A stretch of 64,000 nt of DNA from an uncultured Erythrobacter sp. (GTDB lineage Bacteria > Pseudomonadota > Alphaproteobacteria > Sphingomonadales > Sphingomonadaceae): positions 2,132,501 to 2,196,500 of the forward strand of contig CANMTU010000001.1 of NCBI GenBank assembly GCA_947501005.1, given 5' to 3'. Position 1 is the stretch's first letter. Each line of letters begins with the position of its first letter. The notes beneath the pieces were generated by a model. That model was not told the DNA's origin and searched no databases. It worked only from the letters and a program-made list of their open reading frames with translations. Made by a program: the position numbers and the translations under genes. Below are positions 9,123-17,149 of the stretch, piece by piece.

Positions 9123-9158
9123 AGGCTGCCCTTTAGGCTGCCCTTTAGGCTGCCCGCC
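9123..9158. repeat. three tandem 12-base repeats at the end of the amidotransferase gene
   Basis: AGGCTGCCCTTT occurs twice in tandem (9123-9134, 9135-9146), followed by a third copy AGGCTGCCCGCC (9147-9158). On the minus strand the units cover the last codons and stop of the amidotransferase gene and continue into the gap before the LOG gene, as if the 3' end had been duplicated by slippage. Confidence 0.8.
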
Positions 9159-10008
9159 CCGGGCGACGGTCGAGCGAGGGGATCGCCCGAATGAAGTTCA
9201 GCAATTCCGTCCGCCGCCTGGCTTCGTTGGCGAACTCTTCGTCCACCCCCAACTGCCATTGATGGGCCCGGCAGGTCGGTTCGCGATGCAGGCGGTCGAG
9301 CCGGTCCGCCATGGCGCCGACATCGTCTTTCCCCCGCCCCAGCCCTGCATCGACCAGCGATTCGGCCTCGCGCCGCAAGGCGGCCGCGATTTCGCCGATC
9401 GCGAGTTCCGGGTGATACTGAACGCCCCAGAAGATCCCCCGATCGTGCCGTATCTCGGCCGCCTGTATCGGTGTAATCCTGTTGCCGGCAAGCAGGGTCG
9501 CGTTTTCCGGCAGGTGTTCTGCCTCGTCGCCGTGAAGCGCCGGGGCGTCCCACACCGCGGGCCTGCCTTCCAGCAGCGGGTGCCTTTCCCCCGCCGCGGT
9601 CCGCACGATGCGGCGCGAAATGCCTGCTTCCAGCCGCTCCGGCATCTTGCGCACCGTCCCGCCCGCGGCGGCGACTGCGACCTGCAACCCCGCGCACGAT
9701 CCGAAGGATGGCACGCCCGAGGCGAACACCGCCCGCATGAAGCGAAGCTGCCGCTGGACCGGCGGCGTGTCGTTATAGACGTGCATCGGCGATCCAGTGA
9801 TGAAGACCGCGTCGTAGCGGACGATATCGTCGGCGGACAGTTCGGCGGCATCCTCGTCCGACGGCCGGGCGATATCGATCTGGGCACCCGGCATGAGTTG
9901 CGTCAGCGTTGCCGCATAGGTTTCGCCCGAACTCTTCCCCACATCGCCGCGCCGCTCGGCACGATCTACCGGGGTGCCGCTCTCGGCTATCAATATCGAT
10001 TTGTTCAC
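9145..10008 (-). CDS. class I glutamine amidotransferase-like protein
   Basis: About 287 residues from GTG 10008. The nucleophile elbow FGSCAGLQVAVA and the His-Glu pair in GVQYHPELAIGE form the class I (GMP-synthase-type) triad; there is no fused synthetase domain. Such stand-alone proteins hydrolyse glutamine or gamma-glutamyl compounds; the partner is not visible here. The start is uncertain: the frame continues upstream to 10131, but that part overlaps decayed telA sequence, and the conserved fold begins at Lys-Ser-Ile-Leu-Ile just after the GTG. The GTG lacks a strong ribosome binding site. Confidence 0.8.
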   Translation of the reverse strand: MNKSILIAESGTPVDRAERRGDVGKSSGETYAATLTQLMPGAQIDIARPSDEDAAELSADDIVRYDAVFITGSPMHVYNDTPPVQRQLRFMRAVFASGVPSFGSCAGLQVAVAAAGGTVRKMPERLEAGISRRIVRTAAGERHPLLEGRPAVWDAPALHGDEAEHLPENATLLAGNRITPIQAAEIRHDRGIFWGVQYHPELAIGEIAAALRREAESLVDAGLGRGKDDVGAMADRLDRLHREPTCRAHQWQLGVDEEFANEARRRTELLNFIRAIPSLDRRPGRAA

Positions 10009-10172
10009 ATCGCCACTACGCGTGGGGCCGGTGAAATGTCCGATATTTTGGGGGCTGATTTCGAAGCCTGCGTGGATGACGACGTTACGATTTCTGCAAA
10101 AAGCAGCCCGGTCGGACGCCTGTAATCGCACGCTCTACTCAAGTCGCTTATTCGGCGTTCCCGATCGAACAT

Positions 10173-10322
10173 ATGGTGGGCCACCTTCACGGCGGTCCGC
10201 AAGGCCGAGATGGTCGTCGTCGATGCACGGTCGACGCCCTTGATTAGCTCGACATTGTTTTTCTCCAGGAGGTCGAGCGCAAGGTGGCCTTGAATGGTGA
10301 CCGCCATCTGCCCCAACAGGTC
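10173..10322 (-). pseudogene. internal fragment of a second telA gene
   Basis: About 51 codons encode QMAVTIQGHLALDLLEKNNV followed by [20 protein letters not shown]. By my hand alignment 40 of 51 residues match the intact TelA at 17150-18358. Neither the N-terminal nor the C-terminal part of TelA is present on either side, and the frame runs into unrelated sequence. It is a paralogue remnant, since substitutions are spread evenly, rather than a recent copy of the neighbour. Confidence 0.85.
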
Positions 10323-10329
10323 CGGGAAG

Positions 10330-10634
10330 CGAACCATGCCGAACTCGTCCGATGGTCCGGCATGTCACGATTGCAACTGACGCGGCTCCTCGCGCAGGCT
10401 TTCGGCGAGCCGCCCGCCTCCTACCATCGTTCCGTCCGGCTCGATGCCGCGCGGGTTCGCATCCGCCAGGGCAGTGAGACATGCGCCGAAATCGCGCATT
10501 CCCTTGGCTTTGCCGACAGCGCGCATTTCAGTAGGGCCCTTATAGCGCGCTTCGGGAAAACGCCTTCCGCCGTTCGCCGGCATGTTGCCCCGCGCATGCG
10601 GTCTCACCAAAGCCTTCGGCACCCGTACGAGTAA
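10330..10634 (+). pseudogene. 5'-truncated AraC-family DNA-binding domain
   Basis: About 90 residues form a complete AraC/XylS double helix-turn-helix: first helix pair at AELVRWSGMSRLQLTRLLAQ, second at CAEIAHSLGFADSAHFSRAL, with the terminal RFGKTPSAVRR. The sensory N-terminal domain normally ~200 residues long is missing. The sequence just before the domain is the antisense of the telA remnant, so the gene appears cut at about 10325. In-frame ATGs exist at 10284 and within the domain (10362), so a short DNA-binding protein could still be made, but I see no good ribosome binding site. Confidence 0.75.
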
Positions 10635-10834
10635 CCGAGCATCGTCCGTAAGTGACGCTCCGTGATCCACTGCGGTGCGGATGCTCAGATGCGGAGCGAC
10701 AGCCCGGCCAGGCCCAGGGCGTCAGCCGAAAGTTTCACCACGGCTTTCGAATGACGCTTCCGTCGTCAGCGAATATCGGCGAAGGGCAAGGCAAGGTGGC
10801 TACCCGGCAGGCTCCCTGAGCGCAGGAACGATAC

Positions 10835-12142
10835 ATGAACGCGAGCGCCGATTCGACCACCAACCCGGAAACGCAAGCCGATTCCCGTTTGCAATGGCAG
10901 ATTGCGATGGGCTTCGCCGGCGGTCTTGCAGCCGGTCTCCTCGCCTACACCTTTGCGGGCGGCAGTGACTGGGTCGAGGCCGTCGTCACCTATGTCACCG
11001 GACCTGTCGGGCAGGTATTCCTGCGCCTGCTGTTCATGCTCGTTATTCCGCTGCTGTTCTCGGCCCTCGTGGTGGGGATTGCGGAAATGGGCGAGGCAAG
11101 GTCCCTCGGCCGGATCGGGTTGCGCACCCTGGCCTACACGGTTGTCGTCTCGTCGATCGCCGTCGCGATTTCTCTTGCCCTGGTGAATCTGCTGCGCCCC
11201 GGCGACGGGGTCGAGCGCGCGACGGCCGACGCGATGCTCGCGGAAGGGCGCGATGGTGCTGCCGGTATCGTGGCCGCATCCGCCGAGAGCGAAAGCGGCA
11301 TGGCGCAATTGCTGGCGATCGTCCCGACCAACGTGGTTTCTGCAATGTCCGAGAACGACATCCTCGCAGTGATGTTCTTCGCGTTGTTTTTCGGAATCGG
11401 TCTTCTGCTGGTCCAGAATTCGAGCACCCACGTGCTCAAGCAGGGTTTCGAGGGGGTGTTCGCGGTCTCCATGCGGCTCATCGGTCTCGTGATCCGCCTC
11501 GCGCCGATTGCCGTGTTCTGCTTCATGTTCAATCTCGCCGCGCAATTCGGCTGGGATCTTCTCGTCAAGCTTGCCGCTTACGTTGGCGTCGTAATGCTCG
11601 CCCTGGCGATCCAGATGTTCGGGGTCTTTCCGCTGCTGCTCAAATTCCTCGCCGGAAAGAGCCCGCGCGATTTCTTCGTGCAGACCCGCGAGGCGAGTAT
11701 CCTCGCCTTCTCGACCGCCAGTTCCAATGCGACCTTGCCCACCGCCCTGCGCGTAGCCGATACGGAGCTGAAGCTACCGCCGCAGATCGCGCGGTTCGTG
11801 CTGACCATCGGCGCCACCGCCAATCAAAACGGGACCGCGATGTTCGAGGGCGTGACCGTGCTGTTCCTTGCCCAGTTCTTCGGAGTGGACCTCGGACTGG
11901 CAGACCAGCTGTTCGTCATGCTGATCTGCATTCTTGCCGGCATCGGTACGGCAGGTGTTCCAGGCGGTTCCCTCCCGGTGATCGCGCTGATCCTCGGGAG
12001 CGTCGGCGTCGATCCGGCCGCGATCGGGCTGATCCTTGGGGTCGATCGGTTCCTCGACATGTGCCGCACCGCGCTGAACGTGGTCGGCGACCTCGTTGCT
12101 GCGCAGGTGATCAGCACGGTCGGTTCCAAAACTTCGAACTAG
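10835..12142 (+). CDS. dicarboxylate/amino acid:cation symporter (DAACS, GltP/DctA family)
   Basis: 435 residues with the family's hydrophobic profile. The C-terminal part has the reentrant-loop and helix signatures FSTASSNATLPTALRVA, TANQNGTAMFEGV and GVPGGSLPV, and the terminal substrate-site helix GVDRFLDMCRTALNVVGD. It imports C4-dicarboxylates or acidic amino acids with Na+ or H+. The spacing of an acidic loop at residues ~125-150 is variable in the family. The start at 10835 follows AGGAACG. The upstream 200 bases hold no gene. Substrate preference cannot be read from the sequence. Confidence 0.92.
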   Translation: MNASADSTTNPETQADSRLQWQIAMGFAGGLAAGLLAYTFAGGSDWVEAVVTYVTGPVGQVFLRLLFMLVIPLLFSALVVGIAEMGEARSLGRIGLRTLAYTVVVSSIAVAISLALVNLLRPGDGVERATADAMLAEGRDGAAGIVAASAESESGMAQLLAIVPTNVVSAMSENDILAVMFFALFFGIGLLLVQNSSTHVLKQGFEGVFAVSMRLIGLVIRLAPIAVFCFMFNLAAQFGWDLLVKLAAYVGVVMLALAIQMFGVFPLLLKFLAGKSPRDFFVQTREASILAFSTASSNATLPTALRVADTELKLPPQIARFVLTIGATANQNGTAMFEGVTVLFLAQFFGVDLGLADQLFVMLICILAGIGTAGVPGGSLPVIALILGSVGVDPAAIGLILGVDRFLDMCRTALNVVGDLVAAQVISTVGSKTSN

Positions 12143-12363
12143 ATGCCAGTCAGTTATCGTGGCTGCACACGATCAGCGGCAGGATAGGATCCCTTGTTAA
12201 GGAATGGCCGACCGGCCGCGCGAGCGCAGGTATTGAACCGAGAAGCGCTACGATATGTGATACGCAGACAAAACAGAAACCAAGTGCCACGACAGGCCGC
12301 CACGCGGTCTTGGCTCGCAGGGAAACCCAGGCCTTTCCACGCGCTCGACCGTTCCGGAAAAAA

Positions 12364-12439
12364 TGGCAGGGGTGACAGGATTCGAACCCGTGGCCCTCGG
12401 TTTTGGAGACCGATGCTCTACCAGCTGAGCTACACCCCT
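12364..12439 (-). tRNA. tRNA-Trp (CCA anticodon)
   Basis: The minus strand folds into a complete cloverleaf: acceptor AGGGGTG/CACCCCT, D-arm with AGCTCAGCTGGTAGAGC, anticodon stem CGGTC..., loop CTCCAAAA with anticodon CCA, and T-arm GGGTTCGAATCC. The terminal CCA is encoded in the DNA (12364-12366). Confidence 0.97.
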
Positions 12440-12520
12440 GCAGCGCGCGCCGCATTAGTCCGGTGCGGCGGGCTTTGCAAGCGGGATGCGTCCCAGGTCG
12501 GGTTGCGCTATGGCATAACG

Positions 12521-13207
12521 ATGCACGCGCCGCCCCACCCTCCTCCGATACCGGCCGATCTGCTGCTGCGCGCCTATCGCAGCGGGATTTTCCCGATGGC
12601 CGATTTCCGTGACGACCGCGAGGTCTACTGGGTCGAACCGAAGGAACGGGCGATCCTTCCGCTCGACGGGTTCCGCCTGTCGCGCTCGCTGCGCAAGGTG
12701 CTCCGGCAGGATCGCTTCTCGGTGATCTGCGATGCGGATTTTCCGGCGATCATCGCCGAATGCGCCGCCCCGCGCGAGGATCATGCCGAAAGCTGGATCA
12801 GCCGCCAGATCGAGGCGAGCTATATCGCCTTGCACGAACAGGGCCACGCCCATTCGATCGAGGTGCGGCGGGACGGTGCGCTGGTCGGCGGGCTGTATGG
12901 CGTCGCGTTCGACCGGGTGTTCTGCGGCGAGAGCATGTTCAGCCGGGCGGACAATGCCAGCAAGGTGGCGCTGGCGTGGCTGGTGGCGGCAATGCGGGAA
13001 GCGGGCTACGCCCTGCTCGACTGCCAGTTCATGACCGACCATCTCGCCTCGCTGGGGGCGGTGGCCCTGCCGCAAGCCGCCTATGTCGCGAGGCTGATGG
13101 ATTTGCGCGCACCGCCGCGGATCAGCATTCCGCAGGCGGTCGCGGCGTTCAACGCTCACTCCTCGCCGGGAAATTCCATCGCGCAGTCCTTGACCCAGAC
13201 ATCGTAG
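12521..13207 (+). CDS. aat: leucyl/phenylalanyl-tRNA--protein transferase
   Basis: 228 residues. Family landmarks are AYRSGIFPMAD near the N-terminus, WVEPKERAILPLDGFRLSRS, HSIEVRRDGALVGGLYGVA, FCGESMFSRADNASKVAL and the final LLDCQFMTDHLASLGA. It adds Leu or Phe to N-terminal Arg/Lys of proteins, marking them for ClpAP degradation. ATG at 12521 is the first start before the conserved body. Its 3' end overlaps the convergent DUF2155 gene by 52 bases, and the last ~15 residues (after the RISIPQAVAAF segment) may be a read-through tail. Confidence 0.95.
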   Translation: MHAPPHPPPIPADLLLRAYRSGIFPMADFRDDREVYWVEPKERAILPLDGFRLSRSLRKVLRQDRFSVICDADFPAIIAECAAPREDHAESWISRQIEASYIALHEQGHAHSIEVRRDGALVGGLYGVAFDRVFCGESMFSRADNASKVALAWLVAAMREAGYALLDCQFMTDHLASLGAVALPQAAYVARLMDLRAPPRISIPQAVAAFNAHSSPGNSIAQSLTQTS

Positions 13208-13647
13208 ATCGGGTGTTCGACCACGTTGAGGCTGGGCGAATTCTTGAACAACCAGCCTGAAAATATCTTGCGGAAGCTGTTCTCGGTCCCGCGCTGCTTG
13301 GCCAGCACCTGCACGAAGGCGCCGGTTTCCTTGGGCATTTCCCACGGCGCAGTGCGTTCGCATGATTGCAGGCGCACGATCACGTCGCCCACCCGGCGCG
13401 ACTGGCCAGGGCTGAGCTTGATGTCCTCGCTCAGATTGTTGCGCTTGTTGAGGATGCCGAGCGTCGCCACCCGTTCTTCCAATGGGGTGCCGATGCCGGC
13501 TTCTTCTGCCGGGATCTCCGGCATTTCGACCGCGCGCAGGTCTTCGGGGATGGCGGTCGCCGCCTCGGTCGGCTGGGGGGGCGGCGCCTCCGCGTCGCAC
13601 CCGGCCAGGGCCGCGAGCGGCAGGATGAGCGCGGCGGCGCGGCGCAT
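13156..13647 (-). CDS. DUF2155 family secreted protein/lipoprotein
   Basis: 163 residues. The signal peptide ends in LPLAALAGCDA, a lipobox with Cys20-like position, followed by a Pro/Glu-rich linker. The C-terminal domain has the DUF2155 pattern: RVGDVIVRLQSCERTAPWE, AFVQVLAKQRG, SGWLFKNSPSLNVVEHPIYD and WVKDC. Function is unknown; the family is widespread in alphaproteobacteria, usually beside complex I NDUFA12-like and aat genes as here. The start is two bases beyond the NDUFA12-like gene's stop. The 3' end overlaps aat on the other strand. Confidence 0.88.
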   Translation of the reverse strand: MRRAAALILPLAALAGCDAEAPPPQPTEAATAIPEDLRAVEMPEIPAEEAGIGTPLEERVATLGILNKRNNLSEDIKLSPGQSRRVGDVIVRLQSCERTAPWEMPKETGAFVQVLAKQRGTENSFRKIFSGWLFKNSPSLNVVEHPIYDVWVKDCAMEFPGEE

Positions 13648-13649
13648 GA

Positions 13650-14072
13650 TCAGGCGTCCGGCGTCCAGGCTTCGTAGTCGCCGACCGCGCGCGCCCGGTT
13701 GCCGCCGCGTTGCAGGGCGCCCTGCGGCAGATAGGCGATATCGGTGCCGGTCGCGTTGGGCGAGTAATCCGCCTCCCAGATGCGCGGCGGGGGGAGGAAG
13801 CTCTCGGGCACATCCTCGCCCGCGCCGTGCAGCCAGCCGTGCCATTCCGCCGGCACCCGGCTGGCATCGTTGGCGCCCTCGTAGATCACCCAGCGGCGTT
13901 CGGCCCCGGTATAGGAACCGGCGGTCGGCAGATTGCCGCGCCGGTTCTTCGCGCGGTAATACTTGTTGCCCGCCGCATCGGTGCCGACATGCTCGCCCTT
14001 GCGCCAGCTCCACAGCATCGTGCCGATGGTGGCGCCGTCCCACCAGGTAAATATCTTGCCGAAAACGCTCAT
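13650..14072 (-). CDS. NDUFA12-like complex I accessory protein
   Basis: 140 residues. It contains FTWWDGATIGTMLWSWRKGE, VGTDAAGNKYYRAK, RRWVIYEG and the VPAEWHGWLHG segment, all conserved in the mitochondrial NDUFA12 (B17.2) subunit and its alphaproteobacterial relatives. It is a membrane-peripheral accessory or assembly protein of NADH:ubiquinone oxidoreductase; the complex I core genes are not in the window. Upstream DUF192 and recX and downstream DUF2155 read in the same direction. Confidence 0.92.
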   Translation of the reverse strand: MSVFGKIFTWWDGATIGTMLWSWRKGEHVGTDAAGNKYYRAKNRRGNLPTAGSYTGAERRWVIYEGANDASRVPAEWHGWLHGAGEDVPESFLPPPRIWEADYSPNATGTDIAYLPQGALQRGGNRARAVGDYEAWTPDA

Positions 14073-14135
14073 GCGCCGCCGGTTAGCCGATTACGCGCCG
14101 CGGGCCAAGCGGATGAATCGCGTGGCGGCGCGCAC

Positions 14136-14639
14136 CTACCACTCGACCCTGTCGCCCGGTTCGAGCCCGAGTTCCGCCGCGCGCCCGCCGATCAGTTCGA
14201 GAACGGCACTGGTCACGCCGTCGGAGCTGACGTTATCCGTGGTATAGGGCGGCGTCTCGGCGGCAATGTTGAGGATGCGGCGGTCCGGCCCGATGAAGAT
14301 GATGTCGAGCGGCAAGGGGGTGTTCTTCATCCAGAAGCTGCGCTCCGCCTGCGGCACGCTGGGAAAGATCATCGCCTCGTTCGGCCCGAGTTCGGTGCGG
14401 AACATCAGGCCGCGCTGCTGGGCGGCGGGTGTATCGGCAAGCTCGGCCTGGAAACGGTGCACCGTGTTCCCGCTGGTCACGGTTACGGGCACGACCTTCA
14501 ACCCGCTGACCGGGTGGACGGACGCCTGGGCGGGCGCGGTCGAGGATTGCGCGGCATTCGCCGTCTGCTCCTGCGGCGAACAGGCGGCGAGCGCGAGCAG
14601 AAGCGCGCTCAGTCCAGTTCCGATGCTTCGGCGACCCAT
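14136..14639 (-). CDS. DUF192 family exported protein
   Basis: 167 residues. The N-terminal signal ends LLLALAACSP, a likely lipobox. The DUF192 body shows AQQRGLMFRTELGPNEAMIF, FWMKNTPLPLDIIFI and VLELIGGRAAELGLEPGD. Function is unknown; archaeal and bacterial structures show a small beta fold. The start overlaps the 3' end of recX by 31 bases in another frame, indicating one transcription unit. Confidence 0.9.
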   Translation of the reverse strand: MGRRSIGTGLSALLLALAACSPQEQTANAAQSSTAPAQASVHPVSGLKVVPVTVTSGNTVHRFQAELADTPAAQQRGLMFRTELGPNEAMIFPSVPQAERSFWMKNTPLPLDIIFIGPDRRILNIAAETPPYTTDNVSSDGVTSAVLELIGGRAAELGLEPGDRVEW

Positions 14640-15193
14640 TCTTCCAACTCCTCTTCGGTAGCGGCATCGAGCACGTGCCGCGCCATCTCGAAATTATGAC
14701 CGGCACGGATCATCGCGGCAAGCTGCTTTTCGTGCAGCTTGGCGGCCGCCTCCCGGTCGAGCGCGGCGCGCGGGCCGGCGAACGGCCCGAACCGGCGCCG
14801 CCGGGCGAGGTGCAGGACCGCGCCGCGCGCCTCGTATTCACCGGGCGCGAAACGTGCGCGCAGGCTTTCGTCCAGCCCGTCGGCGCGCAGCACCTGCTCG
14901 ACCCGGCGCTGGCCATAGCCACGCGCCATCAGCCCGCCGGCCTTGGCGCGCCCGTACACCGCATCGTCGACATAACCCTTCTCGACGAATTGCGCGACCA
15001 GCGCCGGCACGTCGGGCTCGCCCTCGCCGTCCCAGCCGCGCTCGCCCAGTTTGCGTTTGAGATAGCGTTCGAGCTTGGCGGCGGTCGTCGCGAAACGGGC
15101 GACGTAGGACAGGGCGAGATCGTTCAGCCGCACCCGGTCGAGCGGTTTGGGCGCACGCTTTCTATTTGCATATGTTGTGCGCGGTTCACCCAT
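14609..15193 (-). CDS. recX: RecX family regulatory protein
   Basis: About 194 residues from ATG 15193. It is Arg-rich with three-helix RecX repeats: LNDLALSYVARFATTAAKLE and LKRKLGERG, then LVAQFVEKGYVDDAVYGRA, then MARGYGQRRVEQVLRADGLD. RecX modulates RecA filaments, but recA is not adjacent here. The start at 15193 has AAGG six bases upstream; ATG 15211 is an alternative. It heads the leftward recX-DUF192-NDUFA12-DUF2155 run. Confidence 0.85.
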   Translation of the reverse strand: MGEPRTTYANRKRAPKPLDRVRLNDLALSYVARFATTAAKLERYLKRKLGERGWDGEGEPDVPALVAQFVEKGYVDDAVYGRAKAGGLMARGYGQRRVEQVLRADGLDESLRARFAPGEYEARGAVLHLARRRRFGPFAGPRAALDREAAAKLHEKQLAAMIRAGHNFEMARHVLDAATEEELEEWVAEASELD

Positions 15194-15324
15194 CGGCCTT
15201 AATCCTGCCATAGTCCTTATGAAATGGGAAAGATTGATGACACTTCGCTTTGGGAGTGATGGCGAATACCGTACCGGAAAATGCCGCAAGGCCTTTGAAT
15301 CCCACGTATTTTGCAGGTAATTTT

Positions 15325-17058
15325 ATGACCGACGCCGCTTTGACGCCGACGCCGAACGATTGCAACCTGCCCCGGCGCAGGTCCGATTTCGCCACTTTGA
15401 ACGAAGCGGTGGATTATGCAGCGCAAAGCGTGAAGGGTCTCAACTTCCACGATATGCGCGGCGATCTCGCCCGCCCCTACCCGTTCGGCGAACTGCGCGA
15501 CGATGCGCTGAAATTCGCCCGGCAGCTTCACGCCTCGGGAATCGTGAAAGGCGATCGGGTCGCCCTGATCGCGGAAACCTGCCCTGAATTCGCCGCCCTG
15601 TTCTGCGGCTGCGTCTATGCGGGCGCCTGGCCGGTTCCCCTGCCCCTGCCGACGACATTCGGCGGCAAGGAAAGCTATATCGACCAGCTTTCGGTCCAGC
15701 TCGAAAGCAGCGATCCCAGGATCCTCATCTATCCCGGCGATATCGCGGAGATGGCGCAGGCCGCGGCCGACCGGCAGGGCTGCGAAGGTTCGAGCTGGGA
15801 GGATTTCGCGCAGCGCCCCGCCCCCGATTGCGACCTGCCGCAGGCGCAGCCCGACGATATCTGCTACCTCCAATATTCCAGCGGCTCGACCCGGTTTCCC
15901 ACCGGCGTCGCGGTGACGCACAAGGCGCTGCTGCACAATCTTCATGGTCATGCCGCCGGGGTCGATCTGGGCAAGAACGACCGGGTGGTGAGCTGGCTGC
16001 CCTGGTATCACGACATGGGGCTGGTCGGGTGCTTCCTGTCGCCGATCGCCAACCAGGCGTCGGTCGATTATCTGAAGACCGAACATTTCGCGCGCCGCCC
16101 GCTCGCCTGGCTCGATCTCATCAGCCGCAACAAGGGCAATACGCTCAGCTATTCGCCAACCTTCGGCTACGATATCTGCGCGCGCCGCATCTCCAGCCAG
16201 AGCAGCGTGGCCGACCGGTTCGACCTGTCGCGCTGGCGCACGGCAGGCAACGGGGCCGACATGATCCGGCCCGACGTGATGCAGAGCTTCGTCAACGCCT
16301 TCGCTTCGGCAGGGTTCAAGGCCTCCGCCTTCACGCCGAGCTACGGGCTGGCCGAAGCGACGCTGGCGGTCACCGTGATGCCGCCGGGCGAAGGCATCCG
16401 CGTCGAACTGGTCGAGGAGGAGCGCCTGTCGGGCGCGCCGCGCAATCTCGCCCGCCCGGCCCGCTATCGTGCCATCGTCAATTGCGGCAAGGCGCTGCCC
16501 GGCATGGAGGTCGAGATCCGCGACGAGCAGGGCGATGCCAAGGCCGACCACCAGATCGGCACGGTATGGTGCCGGGGGGAAAGCGTCATGCATTCCTACT
16601 TCCGCAACACGGAAGCGACCGAGGCCTGCCTCGTCGACGGCTGGCTCGACACGGGCGACATGGGATACATGGCCAACGGCTATCTGTTCATCGTCGGCCG
16701 GGCGAAGGACATGATCATCATCAACGGCAAGAACCTCTGGCCGCAGGATATCGAGTGGGCGGTGGAGCAATTGCCCGGCTTCAACCACGGCGACATCGCC
16801 GCCTTCGCCATCGAGGCGGATGACGGGGAGGAAGCCCCCGCCGTGCTCGTCCATTGCCGCGTCTCCGACCCCGAGGAGCGCATCAAGCTGCGCGATCAGA
16901 TCGCTGACAAGGTGCGCGGCGTCACCGGCATGAGCTGCGTCATCGAACTCGTGCCCCCGCGCAGCCTGCCGCGCACCAGCTCTGGCAAACTCAGCCGGGC
17001 CAAGGCCAAGCGGCTGTATCTTTCGGGCGAACTACAGCCGCTCGAACTGGCCGCCTGA
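15325..17058 (+). CDS. fatty acyl-AMP ligase-type adenylate-forming enzyme
   Basis: About 577 residues. Core motif LQYSSGSTRFPTGV (P-loop), WLPWYHDMGLVG and the A5 motif YGLAEATLAVTV are typical of FAAL proteins, which make acyl-adenylates and hand them to acyl carrier proteins. TGDMGYMANGYLFIVGRAKD and the C-terminal RTSSGKLSR complete the ANL fold. The N-terminus is uncertain: 15325 has an AGGT upstream, while an in-frame ATG at 15259 is preceded by GGGAG too closely. No carrier protein or ketosynthase gene is nearby, so its acceptor is unknown. Confidence 0.85.
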   Translation: MTDAALTPTPNDCNLPRRRSDFATLNEAVDYAAQSVKGLNFHDMRGDLARPYPFGELRDDALKFARQLHASGIVKGDRVALIAETCPEFAALFCGCVYAGAWPVPLPLPTTFGGKESYIDQLSVQLESSDPRILIYPGDIAEMAQAAADRQGCEGSSWEDFAQRPAPDCDLPQAQPDDICYLQYSSGSTRFPTGVAVTHKALLHNLHGHAAGVDLGKNDRVVSWLPWYHDMGLVGCFLSPIANQASVDYLKTEHFARRPLAWLDLISRNKGNTLSYSPTFGYDICARRISSQSSVADRFDLSRWRTAGNGADMIRPDVMQSFVNAFASAGFKASAFTPSYGLAEATLAVTVMPPGEGIRVELVEEERLSGAPRNLARPARYRAIVNCGKALPGMEVEIRDEQGDAKADHQIGTVWCRGESVMHSYFRNTEATEACLVDGWLDTGDMGYMANGYLFIVGRAKDMIIINGKNLWPQDIEWAVEQLPGFNHGDIAAFAIEADDGEEAPAVLVHCRVSDPEERIKLRDQIADKVRGVTGMSCVIELVPPRSLPRTSSGKLSRAKAKRLYLSGELQPLELAA

Positions 17059-17074
17059 GGGCACGACTGGCGAC

Positions 17075-17103
17075 TTGAAAGCCCTGTCTTATCGCCCTAA
17101 TAC
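17075..17103 (+). promoter_or_regulatory. sigma-70-like promoter of the telA operon
   Basis: TTGAAA (17075-17080) and TAATAC (17098-17103) are spaced by 17 bases, 47 bases before the telA start. Confidence 0.55.
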
Positions 17104-17149
17104 AGAGTGATGCGGTGCCGGCCTCCGCACACCGACGCGAGGGAACCCG

